A DNA stretch of 64,000 nt from Chrysomallon squamiferum (GCA_012295275.1 CM022679.1:22246610-22310609); one strand, 5' to 3'; positions 13,917 through 27,990 are shown, numbered from the stretch's first letter. Numbers and translations are program-made. Notes: generated from the sequence alone by a model not told the origin.

Positions 13917-14553
13917 CAGTGGTACCTTGACTTACGAGTTTAATTCGTTCCTTGACCGAGCTCGTATCTCAATTTGCTCGTATATCAAAAATTATTTTTT
14001 TTTAACCTCTTTTTGAGTAAGAAAAATGTATTTAGAAAACAAAATAAAAGAATATGTAAAGAAATAAATTGGCTTTGTAAAGTCTATTTATCTTGGAGAT
14101 CAGACAAATTATTTTAACGCCTTTGGCTGGAGTTATAGCCTTTATCGACGCCTCATGCGTCAGTATGGTACATATCGTAGAAGTACTGTGCCCGTACTGC
14201 CTAGTCAAGTCGACTACATGCACACCTCGCTCATGTTTTTTCTATGAATTCAAACTTTAATTCAATGGACATAATCCGGTTCTTCTTCTCAGCACTGTCA
14301 TTTGCACTCACTTTCTTAGGATCCGTGGAAATTTGGCAAAATACTGCACAAAACGCGAGCACATCATAACAGAGATGCATCTGCGGCGAGGTAACCACGT
14401 GAAGTAAACCACTGAGACGCGGAATGCTGGCCGGATGTTCTGTTGTTCGTTGCACCAACTAGGCGCTTCGTAACTGAAGCTAGCTCGTAACTTGAATTTT
14501 GGTTCGCATCTCTAAGCAAAATATTGACCGGGCGACTGCTCGTAACTCGAAAA
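13917..14553 (-). mobile_element. Decayed pogo/Tigger-type DNA transposon
   Basis: The left end starts CAGTGGTACC directly after a TA dinucleotide. The right end is degenerate but retains GCTCGTAACTCGA-like inverted-repeat sequence before a (TA)n tract. On the minus strand, about 14100-14270 encodes a Tigger-like N-terminal helix-turn-helix fragment in two frames: IELKFEFIEK, then VVDLTRQYGHSTSTICTIL and AITPAKGV. Pogo/Tigger transposases carry this psq/CENP-B-type DNA-binding domain. No DDE catalytic domain remains, so this is a deletion derivative. Confidence 0.75.
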
Positions 14554-14984
14554 ATGTATATATATATATATATACAAAGACGGCAATATATATATGCATG
14601 TATGAATGTACACATGCATATATTTTTGTATATATACGTTCTAATGTGTCTATAGAATATCATTTTAAAGAAAGTTCATGCTCCAGTCTTCAAAAAAACA
14701 ACAACAACAACAACAAACAAACAAACAAACAAAAACACAATAAAAGAAAAAATAAAAAAAAAAAAGGAAAAAGAAAAGAAAAAAATGAACACTGTAACAG
14801 CTACATTAAATCAAAACGTCATGGTAGAACATATTGTCATTCAGCTAATGGTGAATTAGTTCAAAATCATTTTACCGTCACATTATTTTATTTAAAACAT
14901 TAATCTTAGTTTTACAGTTAACAAAACTAGCGCGTCTAAATTTAATTTGATTTAGCACGCAAATAAAATAATCTCTCGATCTGA

Positions 14985-15436
14985 AATTAAACAAATCATT
15001 ACCATCTTGTTACGTCAGAGTATCGCGCTAGATATTTATATAAGCAAAACAGTTTTAGAAATTGATTTTAAAATATCACAGATTTTGATCGTATGATCAT
15101 CTCTAATTATCTCATTTCCTTTTGTTTTTGATGGAATTTTACATATTGTGCTTCAACTGTTGTTAACTGGAGCAATGAATCGATGTCTATAGCCGCAGGG
15201 GAAATAACTCATATATGTCTGAACCGTTAATATATATACGACGAAAGAACAAAAATTCTAAATACACTGAGTATACTTCCACTTTGTCGTTTAACTTCTG
15301 TCTGAACGCCAGTGTGGACAAAATAATAATAAAGCAAGAATGTACAATAACAAGCGACAGAGAATGAAAAACCACTAATAGGCTGAGCAAAGGGCAAACT
15401 GGCAATGATTTAATGATATAATTGTAACTGAATGGG

Positions 15437-15439
<3 letters not shown>
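14985..15439 (+). repeat. Dispersed repeat, copy 1 (empty site for the mariner MITE)
   Basis: About 455 bp that reappear in reverse orientation at 27303-27990. Both copies abut a long (CT)n/(GA)n tract. This copy lacks the 220-bp insertion found in the other and reads straight through the TA target near 15228. Confidence 0.8.

Positions 15440-15529
<90 letters not shown>
15440..15529. repeat. (CT)n microsatellite
   Basis: About 90 bp of perfect CT units adjoining the dispersed repeat. Confidence 0.95.
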
Positions 15530-15533
<4 letters not shown>

Positions 15534-17468
15534 GCGCATATGTCTGTGTGTGTGTGTCAACCAGTTAGAATTACGTTCACAGACAGACATACAGAAACAC
15601 AAGCGCTGATTCTTTTAAAAGAATAAAAGATGGAAAAGAGTGAACATCTGGAAGATTGATAGACAGATAGGTAGACGAGCTAGGAAGTATTTTTATATAA
15701 TATTATTTTAAAGACAAAATGAAAGAAAAATGAATAAAAATTAAAAATGAATTAAACATAAAAAATATAATAAATATTTCAATGTTATTAGTAACTATTT
15801 ATTTTTTTAAATCAAACACACACACACACACACACAGAAGTAGGACACGTTTTATCCTTGAAATGCAGTTAATAGTACAACAACTCTGTGATATTATTTA
15901 TCGGACCAGTCTACCTTCAGTTTACTATTAGACCCATTTCACTCGACTGTTTGTAATAGCTTTCAGTACAGAGGATGTTATTGTTGAAGCCAATATTTTT
16001 TTTCATTCGGAAGTTTCCGTTCCATGTTGATACAACTAAAAGTCCAAGTTCCGCGTTATTAATAAAAGGAGGCGGTTCGTCAAATTCGTTTTTTTTTTTT
16101 TTTTTTTTTTTTTCCAAATGACTTCATCGCATGTCATAATGGTAGCATTTTAAAACAACCTTAATTCAAGACAATATTCCACTTCTACTATAATTTGTAT
16201 ACTTCGGATCAGTCGAAACCAAGTACAGTAAAACAGGAAAGAAATAGATTTGTTGATCAATAGCTTTCGAGTAGTTGATCAGATGTTTTAGAAACTGTGC
16301 AGAAATAAAGACGATTTAGAACTTTTTTTTTTTTTTTTTTTTTTTTGCTTCAGTTGTTTTGAGTTTAACAACGGTCGATTTTGTTATTGTTTCTGAAGAC
16401 AACGTATAAGCCAATGAAGTTACTCAGATAAGCACGGCGTTCCTCTCTTCCAATTTGTTTTAAAGTAATTCCTTTGTACGTTGCTAAGCGCTTTCCCACT
16501 TCGTCACATTTTACCACTTTGTCATTCAGTTCACTCTCAAATACCTCAATATTCGGAACAAACAGTCCTTTATTTTACTTTAATTCACGAGTAATAGTGA
16601 TTTAGACAGCTGATAAAGCTTTTGGAAAAATAACGTTGCTTTCAAATATCGATTATAAAGCACTAAATAATACTGTTTATAAGGCATTATTCAAAAAAAA
16701 AAAAAAAAAAAAAAAAAAAGGAAAAAGAAGAAGACGAAGAAAGTTGTCACTTGTTCAAAATGAACGCATGCGCATTGAAAATTATATGACGTAGTAACTT
16801 GATTGACAGTCATCATTGCCAATATAAATTTAAAGAACTGATATAAAAATTAAAAGACTTTTGACAAAGTTCATTGTGTTTTGGTAAACATTTTTCAATG
16901 CGGACAGCAGACTATTAACTCGTTTTGAAGCCGACTTAACACATCCAATCCTTTGACGAAGCTTTGATAAAATCATCAGCAGTTTAACAAACAACCAGAT
17001 TGCAGAGGTTTTTAAAAGATATAACTACCAGGAAGTCGTCTACAGCTGAATATGTTGTAATTACCTGAAAATCTTGTGAGTCGTCTACCCATTACCTTAA
17101 CACTGCGGGAATTTGAGAAAAAAGAAAAGAAAAGAAAAGGAAAAAACTCTTCTTGAAGAATACGGCAGATACTGAATTAAGAACTGTTTCCGAGAAATGT
17201 CGACACTGCTGTGAACTGGTAAGGAACTATAACAAATTAGAGTGCTTAAATTGTGAAATTATAAAATATCTATTGGACATATTCAGTCATTTTGAAACCG
17301 TAACAGGTAAAAAAAAAAAAAAAAATCTTTGATGAAATAATGACAAAAAATACAGACATTTTACTGATCTAAAACACACACATAAACCGCGTTATAAGAC
17401 ACATACATAAATCACATAAGGAAATATACTGTCAAATACTGAATAACCACTGTCAAAAGGTTTCGAAC

Positions 17469-19625
17469 ATGGTTATCAAAATGAAAATTCCTCTGTTGTT
17501 TGGTGTTTTTCTTTCCTGTGTACAGCATACGTTTCAAACCGGTCTGAACTTTTCGTGTGGAAACAGATGGTCTTGTGACAGCTACTTAAACTCTGAAAAC
17601 AAAACGGAGAGCTACTTTCAGGACATGAACTGTTTTTGCGATGACCTGTGCGAAGCTTTCAACGACTGTTGCCCGGATGCTTCGATTCCGCCAGACAAAG
17701 TTTCATTCGTCCAGGCGAATTTTCCTTACAACACCACGTCATGTCGTAATGTCAAAGAAGTAAGCGAATGGTTCGGCGTCTACGTCGTTGACAAATGCCC
17801 AGCGTCATGGCTGGACGACACTGTGAGATCGTTGTGCGAGAATGAAACTTCAGAGGACATGATACTTCAACTTCCGGTCACGGGGGTTAAGCTGGGACTG
17901 ATGTACAGAAACGTGTATTGTGCTATTTGTCACGAGACCGATTACATCTTTTGGAAACCAGGTGCGTTCTGCAGACGCGAAGTTTCGTATTACGACGATA
18001 TTCCCGTAAACGCAACTTTCCTTGAAGTGGCCAAGCAGCCAGGATGCGGAATCCGTTTTTTTCCGCCGAATGAAAAAACTCCTTACAGACCATGCCTCGG
18101 TCACCCGGTGCGAAATACGTGTGACGCTAACTTCAGCGACTCAGTAATTGTAGATTTGTGCGAAACCGCAAGCAACTTCGAACTGGTTTATTCTGTAAAC
18201 AAAGCCTGGAGGAACGCAGAATGTGCTGTATGTAATTTTCAAACAGAATTATCTTGCATTCCTCAGTTTCTTTCTATTAACCCCGAGGGTCGGGAACCTG
18301 GACCCTATACTTTGAGCGTCTTGCTCGACTTATACACAGGGACAGGTTCACTAACGGTTGGGGCTGAACTACGGACTGTTACGAAGAATCAAACAAATAT
18401 TTACGCGTGTGACTACGGAGAGGTGTACGATCCTTTCGGTCACAAATGCCGCCCGATTATCTGCGGTATGAATATGACGTACATACAAGGTGGGTGTCGC
18501 TTTAAAAATTCGGGTCAAAATGTTTCAGACTGTCCGAGAATTGAACTGGACGTGTCCGAGTATACGTTGACGAAAAACAACCAGCTGTTAGAACTAGCCA
18601 GCGGAAACTTTTATGACGAAAGTGAATTTTACATCAGAGGAAATTCAGCTTTCGTCTGTTCCAATCTAACCCAGAATTACACGGAGGTCAGTCTTGTGAA
18701 CGAACTGCAGGTAGTTATCACAATGTCACAGACAGAAGGGATTGTCACCGCCACGGGTCTTTCCCTTTCTCTGCTTGCCCTGGCTGTCACCACTGTTATA
18801 TACAGCAGCGTTAGTCAGCTTCGTAATCTGCCTGGTAAAAATCTACTGTCGCTGTCCATCAGTCTTTTCCTAGCCGAGTTTCTTATGCTCACTGCTCCTT
18901 ATTTTGACGGCGTTGACAGCCTGTGTAAAGGTGTAGCTATGGTCATGCACTACTTCTTCCTCGTAGCTTTCTTCTGGATGAACGTCATGGCGGCAGACGT
19001 CTGGCTGACATTTTCCAAGACGTTCGTCAAAGCCGGCGCAAATTCCAAAACCTCCAACAGATTTCTTCTGTACTCTTTGTACTCATGGGGGGTTCCTGCC
19101 CTAATTTTGGTTGCATCAGTTCTGGTCAACTGCCTGCCGTTTGAGTCGTCATTCAAGCCTGATTATGGAAAAGGTATCTGCTGGTTTGGCAACAAAAATG
19201 GACTGCTTATCTTCTTTGCCGGGCCTCTTTTCATTGTGATCCTTCTGAACATAATCTTCTTCTCCGTGGCTGCCAAAAACATCTGCATGGCTCGGCGGTC
19301 TTCGAAGAAATATCTGGAAAAGAAAGATCCCTCCGACATTCTGATCTACCTTCGCCTGTTTCTTGTGATGGGTCTCACTTGGATTGTAGGTTTTCTGGCC
19401 ACGCTGGTTTCTCACCCTGTCCTCTGGTATCTGTTCTCTATTCTGAATTCACTTCAAGGTTTCTTTATCTGCGTTTCTTTCGTGGTCAGTAGAAGAGTTT
19501 TGAATCTGATAAAACAGGAATGGTTGGGCATAGAGATTTCCAGCGTAACCACAGCCTCAAACAAAACTTCAACGACACACAGTTCTGAATTTTCTTCAGC
19601 GATAACTACTGAAAATAAAATATAA
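17469..19625 (+). CDS. Somatomedin-B-like ectodomain 7TM receptor (secretin/Methuselah-like GPCR)
   Basis: An intact single-exon frame of 718 aa. A signal peptide (about 1-25) precedes a somatomedin-B-like module at residues 30-68 with spacing C-x-C-x3-C-x5-CC (CFCDDLCEAFNDCCPD). A cysteine-rich ectodomain follows with many N-glycosylation sequons, MYRNVYCAICHETDYIFW and AWRNAECAVCNF. Seven membrane segments run from about residue 425 to 675, with HYFFLVAFFWMN (TM3), GLTWIVGFLATLV (TM6) and LWYLFSILNSLQGFFI (TM7), the pattern of secretin-superfamily receptors. I see no GPS cleavage motif before TM1, which is closer to Methuselah-type than adhesion receptors. The Ser/Thr-rich tail ends at 718. 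Ligand and G protein are not predictable. Paralogues lie at 1-2117 and 61434-63596. MKIPLL (residue 5) is an alternative start. Confidence 0.92.
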   Translation: MVIKMKIPLLFGVFLSCVQHTFQTGLNFSCGNRWSCDSYLNSENKTESYFQDMNCFCDDLCEAFNDCCPDASIPPDKVSFVQANFPYNTTSCRNVKEVSEWFGVYVVDKCPASWLDDTVRSLCENETSEDMILQLPVTGVKLGLMYRNVYCAICHETDYIFWKPGAFCRREVSYYDDIPVNATFLEVAKQPGCGIRFFPPNEKTPYRPCLGHPVRNTCDANFSDSVIVDLCETASNFELVYSVNKAWRNAECAVCNFQTELSCIPQFLSINPEGREPGPYTLSVLLDLYTGTGSLTVGAELRTVTKNQTNIYACDYGEVYDPFGHKCRPIICGMNMTYIQGGCRFKNSGQNVSDCPRIELDVSEYTLTKNNQLLELASGNFYDESEFYIRGNSAFVCSNLTQNYTEVSLVNELQVVITMSQTEGIVTATGLSLSLLALAVTTVIYSSVSQLRNLPGKNLLSLSISLFLAEFLMLTAPYFDGVDSLCKGVAMVMHYFFLVAFFWMNVMAADVWLTFSKTFVKAGANSKTSNRFLLYSLYSWGVPALILVASVLVNCLPFESSFKPDYGKGICWFGNKNGLLIFFAGPLFIVILLNIIFFSVAAKNICMARRSSKKYLEKKDPSDILIYLRLFLVMGLTWIVGFLATLVSHPVLWYLFSILNSLQGFFICVSFVVSRRVLNLIKQEWLGIEISSVTTASNKTSTTHSSEFSSAITTENKI

Positions 19626-19629
19626 TTAT

Positions 19630-19820
<191 letters not shown>

Positions 19821-19823
19821 CTG

Positions 19824-19829
19824 AATAAA
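19824..19829 (+). terminator. Likely polyadenylation signal of the receptor at 17469
   Basis: The first AATAAA after the stop codon, directly downstream of the (CT)n tract. Confidence 0.5.
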
Positions 19830-20313
19830 TATTCACTTTCTATTACGCTTTATGATAGAAACATTTATTTAATATCTCAAACAAAAGGCTTAGGTGAATT
19901 GACTTACAGATCAGTTATCAGTTGTTAAAAAAGATTGTTTGTCTCATGCAATCAAATTACTGAAACTAAAAAGAGGATAAGTCTTTCCGTCTTCTGTAAC
20001 ATGAGTTTACCTTTGTTCGTTTCTCGGTTAACCTTGCCTCATTGTTCTGAGGAAATAATGTAGTTAATAGAATTAAAAGTGTATTTCATTAGTTGCTATT
20101 ACTGAGACAATTGTTGTTGTTCCTGCAATGTTTTATGTACTTGTAGAACTTTCAAAGGTGAAATGACATTTTGGACCGCCTGTTGGTGTTGTCGTTGCTC
20201 TTCTTATTGTTTTGTTATTATAGTTTTTGTTGTAATTATTACTGTTATAATATTAATATTATTGTTGTTGTTCTTGATATTGTTTGAATATTATTTTTGT
20301 TCTTGTTATTACA

Positions 20314-20372
<59 letters not shown>

Positions 20373-21475
20373 AGTTAAAAGTTGTTTGTCAGTGGAGGTG
20401 TAAATTATATTTGTTGTTCTTTTCAGTGACCAGGTTATTTTTAAAAACCTATTACAATTCACCACAGTGCATAAAGTAATCAATAAGCTGGATTACTTTG
20501 CCATATTTTAACTCTGGAAAATGAAACTGTTTTCAGTCTTAGTTCAGTTTCTTCGACACAACAAAAAAAAAAGAGTAAAATTAATTAGGAGAACTGTGAG
20601 AATCGTTGACGCAAATGAAATAATCAAGATTTTATTAACGTCTTTCCAGTAATGATATACACAGTTGTCTCTGGGGGTTAGGCTAAAACACGGAAATAAT
20701 TCAGAGACGCCATTTTTGCAATTTAATTACGAACCATAACATCCACATGCGCAAAATCGCAGTCACAGTTTTAAACTGCTAAACGTAATATCAATAATTC
20801 CAATAATAAAAATGAAAATAAATAAATAAGTAAATAAATAAATAAATAAATAAATAAAAATAAAAAAAAAAAATGAATATAAAAAATATAATAAAGAAAT
20901 AAAAAGTAAAAAATAAATAAAACAAACACGTAACTGTTTTTTAAGACAACTTTAAGCTGTTTATTGATTCTACTTCCTTTGAGCTTCTGACAAGTTAATC
21001 TTATTAATAATCCCTAGGTGTGGTTTGTGGATTATGGCTGATTAAAGGGATTTCATCTAATTCAATAAAACTATTTACATCGTGTTTATCATGTCTTTTG
21101 TATATTTGTTTTTCTTGCTCATAATGACACGATTTGACATTTACTAACACTTCGTGACTCTTCGTGAAACTGCGTGGCTCATTGTGATATTTCGTAATGC
21201 TTCGTGATATATCGTGACATTTCGGGGTATTTCCAATAGATTATTGGAAGCCTGTAAAATCATTAAAGTAATTTTCGGTGAATGTAAAATAATTACTGTT
21301 GCCAAGTTTAATATCGATTTAAATATTTTTTCTTTGTTTGTTTGTTTCTTTTCTTCTTTCTTGTTTTTGATTTATATAAATATTTGTTGTATAGGTAATC
21401 AATAAACGGTATTTCAGTGTAATAAAATGAATGTAATAAATATGTTTGTTTTTCGTTGTATTTAATAATTGTTTG

Positions 21476-21604
<129 letters not shown>

Positions 21605-22276
21605 CAAACACATACACATACTATACACACATAAACATATATATATATATGTATACCTGTATGCATATATATATATATATATAAAGAAAGATGAAGAAGA
21701 ACAGCAACAAAACGAAAACAGACCGATAGATAACGAGAACGCTGTATTCAAACAAAAGACTTTTGTCTTGCTTTGTTATTTTGATGCATTCAAGACAGCT
21801 GGATTTCTTGCAACGAATCTCTCTGTTGGCGTCGTCTGGAACACGGAAACCCATTTATGTGCATTGCATTACACGCCCCACTGACAGAAAAGAAAACATT
21901 ATATGTAAGAGACGCCCGATACGTACAAGCGAGATAAAAGATGTAGGTTATTAATGCCGTTATCCTGCACCGTACGTCCTTGTATCTGTACCTCAACGAA
22001 AACCATGACATCGTTATGTCTTAAAATGATGGAATATTAAAACAGCAGTGAGAAAGAAACCAAACGTTTCTGTTATCTTTGTTTGTTGATAGACAGAAAT
22101 ATTTCGTGCTACTTATTTTTTCTTTATTTCTTTTTTTCTTACTTATTATTAATACATTTTTTTTATTTAATAGAAAAGAGACCAAGATTATTAGTGAATC
22201 GGTTTTGGAGCATAATAAGAATGTGAATTAAAAACAACAACAATGACGCACCGACAACAGTAATAACAAAAAGGAA

Positions 22277-22279
22277 CTG

Positions 22280-22318
<39 letters not shown>

Positions 22319-22411
22319 TTGCTGCTACTACTACTACTATTGCTGCTACTACTAATACTACTTCTACTACTACTACTACTATTGCTGCTACTACTACTAC
22401 TATTACTACTT

Positions 22412-22444
<33 letters not shown>

Positions 22445-22445
22445 T

Positions 22446-22492
<47 letters not shown>

Positions 22493-22505
22493 ATAATAAT
22501 AAAAA
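22277..22505. repeat. Imperfect (CTA)n microsatellite
   Basis: CTA units interspersed with TTG/CTG variants, ending in (AAT)n. Confidence 0.9.
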
Positions 22506-23075
22506 TAATAATAACTGTCATGATCATCAACATCGCCATCGTTATCAATAAACAAGATGCAACAGTGATGAAAACAGAACAAACTAAACAAATTATTACC
22601 AGAACAATAACCGCAATATCTAACATATAGGTAGATAATATATCGTCAACAACAGTAATAACAGTGATAAAAATAATAGAAGAAAGAAACTACATTATTT
22701 TTGTTAAATAATTAATTAGTTAAGAAATTTTTATACGTAAATATTTTTAAAAAGACGGATGATGCTTACATATAAATGTGTAAAATAAAGTGTAATGGTC
22801 TATGAACTAAATAATTATATTTCTACACCTGAGAGTGTTAGATATATTTATTTATCTCGCCGAGAGCCGATACACGACTTGTAGCAGACGATTCTAACTG
22901 CGAAATAGATACGTCTGCCGCGGGTATTGTCGTTAATAGCGCATTCTCGTCTAAAGTTTGTTTCAAAATTCATGTGCGCTCTCCTTGCATTTAATTATAT
23001 CAACTATTAATAACATTATGCTAAAGCTGATTTAAACGTTTAAAAGTTATTTGAAAACAGCAAATGTCTATAAAC

Positions 23076-23111
<36 letters not shown>

Positions 23112-23927
23112 CGAAGCTCGTCATGAATATGTTTATCCGAGTGTAAAGCAACTTCAGAAAAGGTCAGTGAATGATAAGCAAACAAGAAACAGATGCAGAA
23201 ACAGTGTACGCAGGTAACTCGCCCTGTCTATACACACACGTGAATGCGAGTGCACATTAACCTTGGAAACAGGCGCGCTTATTTGTTATACTCTGGCAAG
23301 TATATTGCTGTGTAAAAAGAAATAAGGTAGATGTTAAACTCAATTCCAGGGTTTAGCTGGTCGGAAACCTTTGTGTGCGTTGCAGTGATAGGTAAAATTA
23401 AATATTGTACTGACGATATTGGAAGAGCCTACGTTGCAGAAACAGATAGAAATATTTACTGTACTGAAGACATTTGAAACATCCGCGTTGCAGTGATATT
23501 TGTTTATTATATTAAGGACACTGGAGGGAACATTGTTTCAAGAAGAAAAAGGCTATAACGAAAGACAAGATACTGAAACAACGGAATGATAATTGGATAA
23601 AATATTTTGAAACGTTTGCTGAACAGTTCCTTGCGGTAAACTGCTTTTGTTTGTGATGTAGCTTCAAAAATAAACGACGTAAAATTCGATTCAAAAATAT
23701 ACATTTTTGACTTCTGTTAGTTTACATTAATACAGTTGACAGTTTCAGCCGAAGTGTGGAAATTTCTAGAAGACTATTTCTTGAGATATATTTACTGTGG
23801 GAAATCAGTTCTGGAATAGAGACAAAAGGACATAGCAATATCAGTTTTATCGCCTAGCAGTTCTTTGTTTCTTGAAGAATATAATATTTAAAGAGTTACG
23901 TACGTTTAACGTTAAAAGAAGACAAGA

Positions 23928-24596
23928 ATGACTCAAATACAACTACCGTACTTAACCGAGGGTTACTTGGGCAAACAGGCAAAGTTCGACTCCTACGGAC
24001 TGACCACAGTGTCACACCCCGACCCTGTGGTCATGATGGACACGGACAGAGTGGAAATCATCATAGGCGCTCCGCCCAAGACGAGGATGACGTCAAAGCT
24101 GATCTCCATGGAGAGAAAGAAGGAGATGAACGAATACCATCTTGTGATGAAGGCTGGACACAACTTCTGCTATCTCGTCCGACCACCTACCGCGGGATTC
24201 TACAAACTACAGCTCTACGCTCTACCCCCGGACGAGGCGGGACCCCAGATGCAAGGAGTGATTAACTATCTAATTCACTGCCCTGGTCTGGCCGCAGACG
24301 TGCAGCCGTTCCCTAAGGTTTATCCGCTCTGGAAAGAAGGAGGCTACTTGTACGAACCTCTGTCCTTGCCTAAGGGGATACGGGAAGCTGGTGTGAAGTT
24401 TCGTTATTTCATTCCAAAGGCCAGAGATGTCCAGATCAAAGTGGACAACGACTGGAATAAACTGGAAGCTGTGGAACCAGACATTTACGAAGGATACGTA
24501 GATTTCACTCAGGGATACCCCGGTGGCACGAAGGTGAAGCTAAACGTGAAATTCGGTGGTAACAAGTTCGATACGCTGATGGAGTATACGATTTGA
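23928..24596 (+). CDS. Single-domain protein related to the C-terminal beta domain of KY/hillarin proteins (second copy)
   Basis: An intact 222-aa frame paralogous to the gene at 8560. Block order is the same: GYLGKQAKFDSYGL near the N-terminus, TAGFYKLQLYALPPDE, GVINYLIHC, FPKVYPLWKEGGYLYEPLSL, then NDWNKL and YEGYVDF, ending in a beta-strand-like tail. The two proteins differ at many sites, so the duplication is old, but all structural blocks are kept. There is no signal peptide, membrane segment or transglutaminase core. The start is supported by the shared N-terminal block beginning about 10 residues later. Codon use is more GC-rich than the flanks, as expected for real coding sequence. 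A scaffold or cytoskeletal role is known for some KY-family proteins; here it is only a suggestion. Confidence 0.87.
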   Translation: MTQIQLPYLTEGYLGKQAKFDSYGLTTVSHPDPVVMMDTDRVEIIIGAPPKTRMTSKLISMERKKEMNEYHLVMKAGHNFCYLVRPPTAGFYKLQLYALPPDEAGPQMQGVINYLIHCPGLAADVQPFPKVYPLWKEGGYLYEPLSLPKGIREAGVKFRYFIPKARDVQIKVDNDWNKLEAVEPDIYEGYVDFTQGYPGGTKVKLNVKFGGNKFDTLMEYTI

Positions 24597-26165
24597 AGTT
24601 ACTGTTTTATTTTTAGGCGAACTTCGAAATACTGATGCACATTAGTACATTACTGAACAATGGATATTCTTAGTTCGACTTGATGATGGTCATGCTTCAA
24701 ACACGCAGGTTGACACTTTCGTTTCTAAAAGAGATAATTTAAAAATATATATATTTATATAGAAACATGCTTTTATTAGATTAATATATTAGTACATTCA
24801 GCTTGTTGTCGAACTATTTATTATAATTTTCTAATTTATTAAAAGTATTTTCAAATTTTTAAATGTTGATTCATAAGTGTGAAACGTAAATTAATTTTTA
24901 GCATGAAATTAAATAATAGTCTGTGAACACACCATTAGCCTTTCCACTATTACAAAGATCACCTAGAACGGATATCAGCTTACCATAAGTGGCGTGATGA
25001 TTAGTTTTCACTTAGTAAGCCTGAACGTATTAGAAACTAAACTGAAAGATTAATATATGTAAAATAAGATATTATATATTATGTATTGCAGTTTAGTGCT
25101 ATAATCAGTCAGAAGATTTATATACATGCATACATACATACATATTCACACATATACATATATATCCATACACTACACTTGCAGACAAACATATGTTGAT
25201 ACATACATATGCAGACGTCTTCATGCATATATATCTTCATATTGTCTACGTACTTCCTTAACAAACTATTTTAAACAAACCATCTAAATTCGAACATAAT
25301 TAACTTACCTGTCTCTTTTTATATATAAATATTTATGTATACAGCGTCATTGTTTGCTGGTTTTCCCTTTTTATATAACATTTATTTTACATGTGATCTT
25401 TTTTTACTGCGTGTTTTATCAATAAAAATAGAAAATAAATACTAGCATAGTCACAGTGTTCTCGTTTCCTTTTATTTTCATTTACTTATCTATTTATTTA
25501 TTCTTTCTATTTAATTTTGTTTTGTGTGTATGTGTTTATGCTTTAAGCAGAAGCACAAAAAGAATATGTCTTTATATGTTAACACACAGACACCCGCACA
25601 CGCACACACACACAGCTATTGACAGTAACCGGTAAATGTACAGTACATTTCTCTCGTTTGATGTCGTATATACTTCATACTGCAGTGGATGTGACGTATT
25701 ATGATACTGCACATGACGAAACTAAACGCCATATGTCTCTATATGATATGACAGGTATACGATTTATGTATTGATACGATAAGAAATTATACAGTTCTAC
25801 ATATTATGTGATAAGTGACCATACGATATTTAAGATGTTGTACAATATGAATTTATACGATATGATTCAATGCTATTTGATATGACAATACTTATGAATT
25901 CAATTTGATGTAATTACGATAATGATATGGAACGATATAATCAGGACTGAAGTATATTTTGAAGTATATATATATATATATATGATTTACTAGGAATACA
26001 AATTATTTTATGCATCTTGTGTTCAGATAATTATATTCCTAAATTTCATATTGAATTCCAACTTAACAAAACAAATACTTTTGTTTAAAACGTACTGATA
26101 TCACCGTCAGATGATTGTATTAGTAGTGCAAATAAGTACGTAGCGATTGAATTAAAGTCTAATTC
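24597..26165. other. AT-rich intergenic stretch
   Basis: No gene seen. It contains the left arm of a degenerate inverted repeat (25620-26090) and (CA)/(TA)-rich patches. Possible polyadenylation signals for the upstream KY-like gene occur near 25420. Confidence 0.5.
25620..26090 (+). repeat. Left arm of a degenerate inverted repeat
   Basis: Rich in ATACGATAT-type words. It aligns, diverged, with the reverse complement of 31170-31600; for example both contain versions of 'tatgaagt(a/c)tatacgacatcaaac' on one strand and the 'aaatttcatattgaattc' word. Confidence 0.6.
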
Positions 26166-26169
26166 GTTA

Positions 26170-26592
26170 ATATCATAAAAAATATCACACTGGAAATATT
26201 ACTTATTTGTGATAAATATATAACGTAATACAACTTACACATTTATGTACATTTCTTCTTCTTCTTCTTTATCTTTTTATTATTTTTTAATTTCTTTTAT
26301 TTTAATGTCAAAGAGAGGAAAGTAAATAAAGATCAGCAATATAAAACTTGAAAAGAATTCCTCAAATGGCTGAGACAAAGTTTGAAAGGTTAAACAGTGT
26401 ACATATATAGAAAAGTATTCTTGCTTTCTCTTTGTTTTATGGATTGCAATTCACACATAAATACCATACTTGACAAAATGTATCAACGATGTGATATAAT
26501 TGTTTTATCACCTTGGTTCATAACAAATGTTTATTTAATAACAATAACAATAATAATAATAATAATAATAATTAATAATTAATAATAAATAA

Positions 26593-26624
<32 letters not shown>

Positions 26625-26640
26625 GCATTGGATGGAAAGG
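26170..26640 (+). repeat. Left remnant of the subfamily-A upstream block
   Basis: Clearly similar to 39010-39440 and 51650-52090, the regions upstream of the A genes at 40903 and 53649 (shared 'ggaaagtaaataaagatcagca' stretch, then (ATT)n and 'gcattggatgga'). At this first A gene the block has been split apart by transposons. Confidence 0.7.
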
Positions 26641-26685
26641 ATTACAGGCAGTAGTTCATTACAAATATACTTGTAATATATTTAT

Positions 26686-26689
<4 letters not shown>

Positions 26690-26766
<77 letters not shown>
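26690..26766. repeat. (GA)n microsatellite
   Basis: A perfect tract of about 77 bp following a short conserved core that recurs near 27110, 39470 and 52130. Confidence 0.95.
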
Positions 26767-26768
<2 letters not shown>

Positions 26769-27143
26769 ATTATTTGATACTTTTAAGTGATGAGCTTAGA
26801 ATATTACAGAATAGTTAACGGAAACGCCATTTATAAATATTTTACATTTTGTATTTTTCAGATCAACTCAAGGGAATTAACAACAACAACATTCTTGTTT
26901 CGATGCATTTACCTCCCTTGAAAAAATATATAAAATGTTTTTTTTGGTGGTTTTTTTTGGTTTTGTTTGTTTATTTGAACGAAATTCACTAAATTATTTG
27001 TTCTGTGGGCAACAGAAGAATAACCGAAAAAGTGTAATATTCTAAGTCGATGATATTATTATTATTATTAATTGGTGTAGCACTGGATGGAACGGATTGC
27101 AGCCAGTAGTTCAGAACAAATATACTTGTAATATATTTATATT

Positions 27144-27990
<847 letters not shown>

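Noticed and set aside
22277-22505. Regularly spaced trinucleotide arrays considered as a CRISPR-like array
   Set aside because: Units are simple CTA microsatellite with no unique spacers; the genome is eukaryotic.
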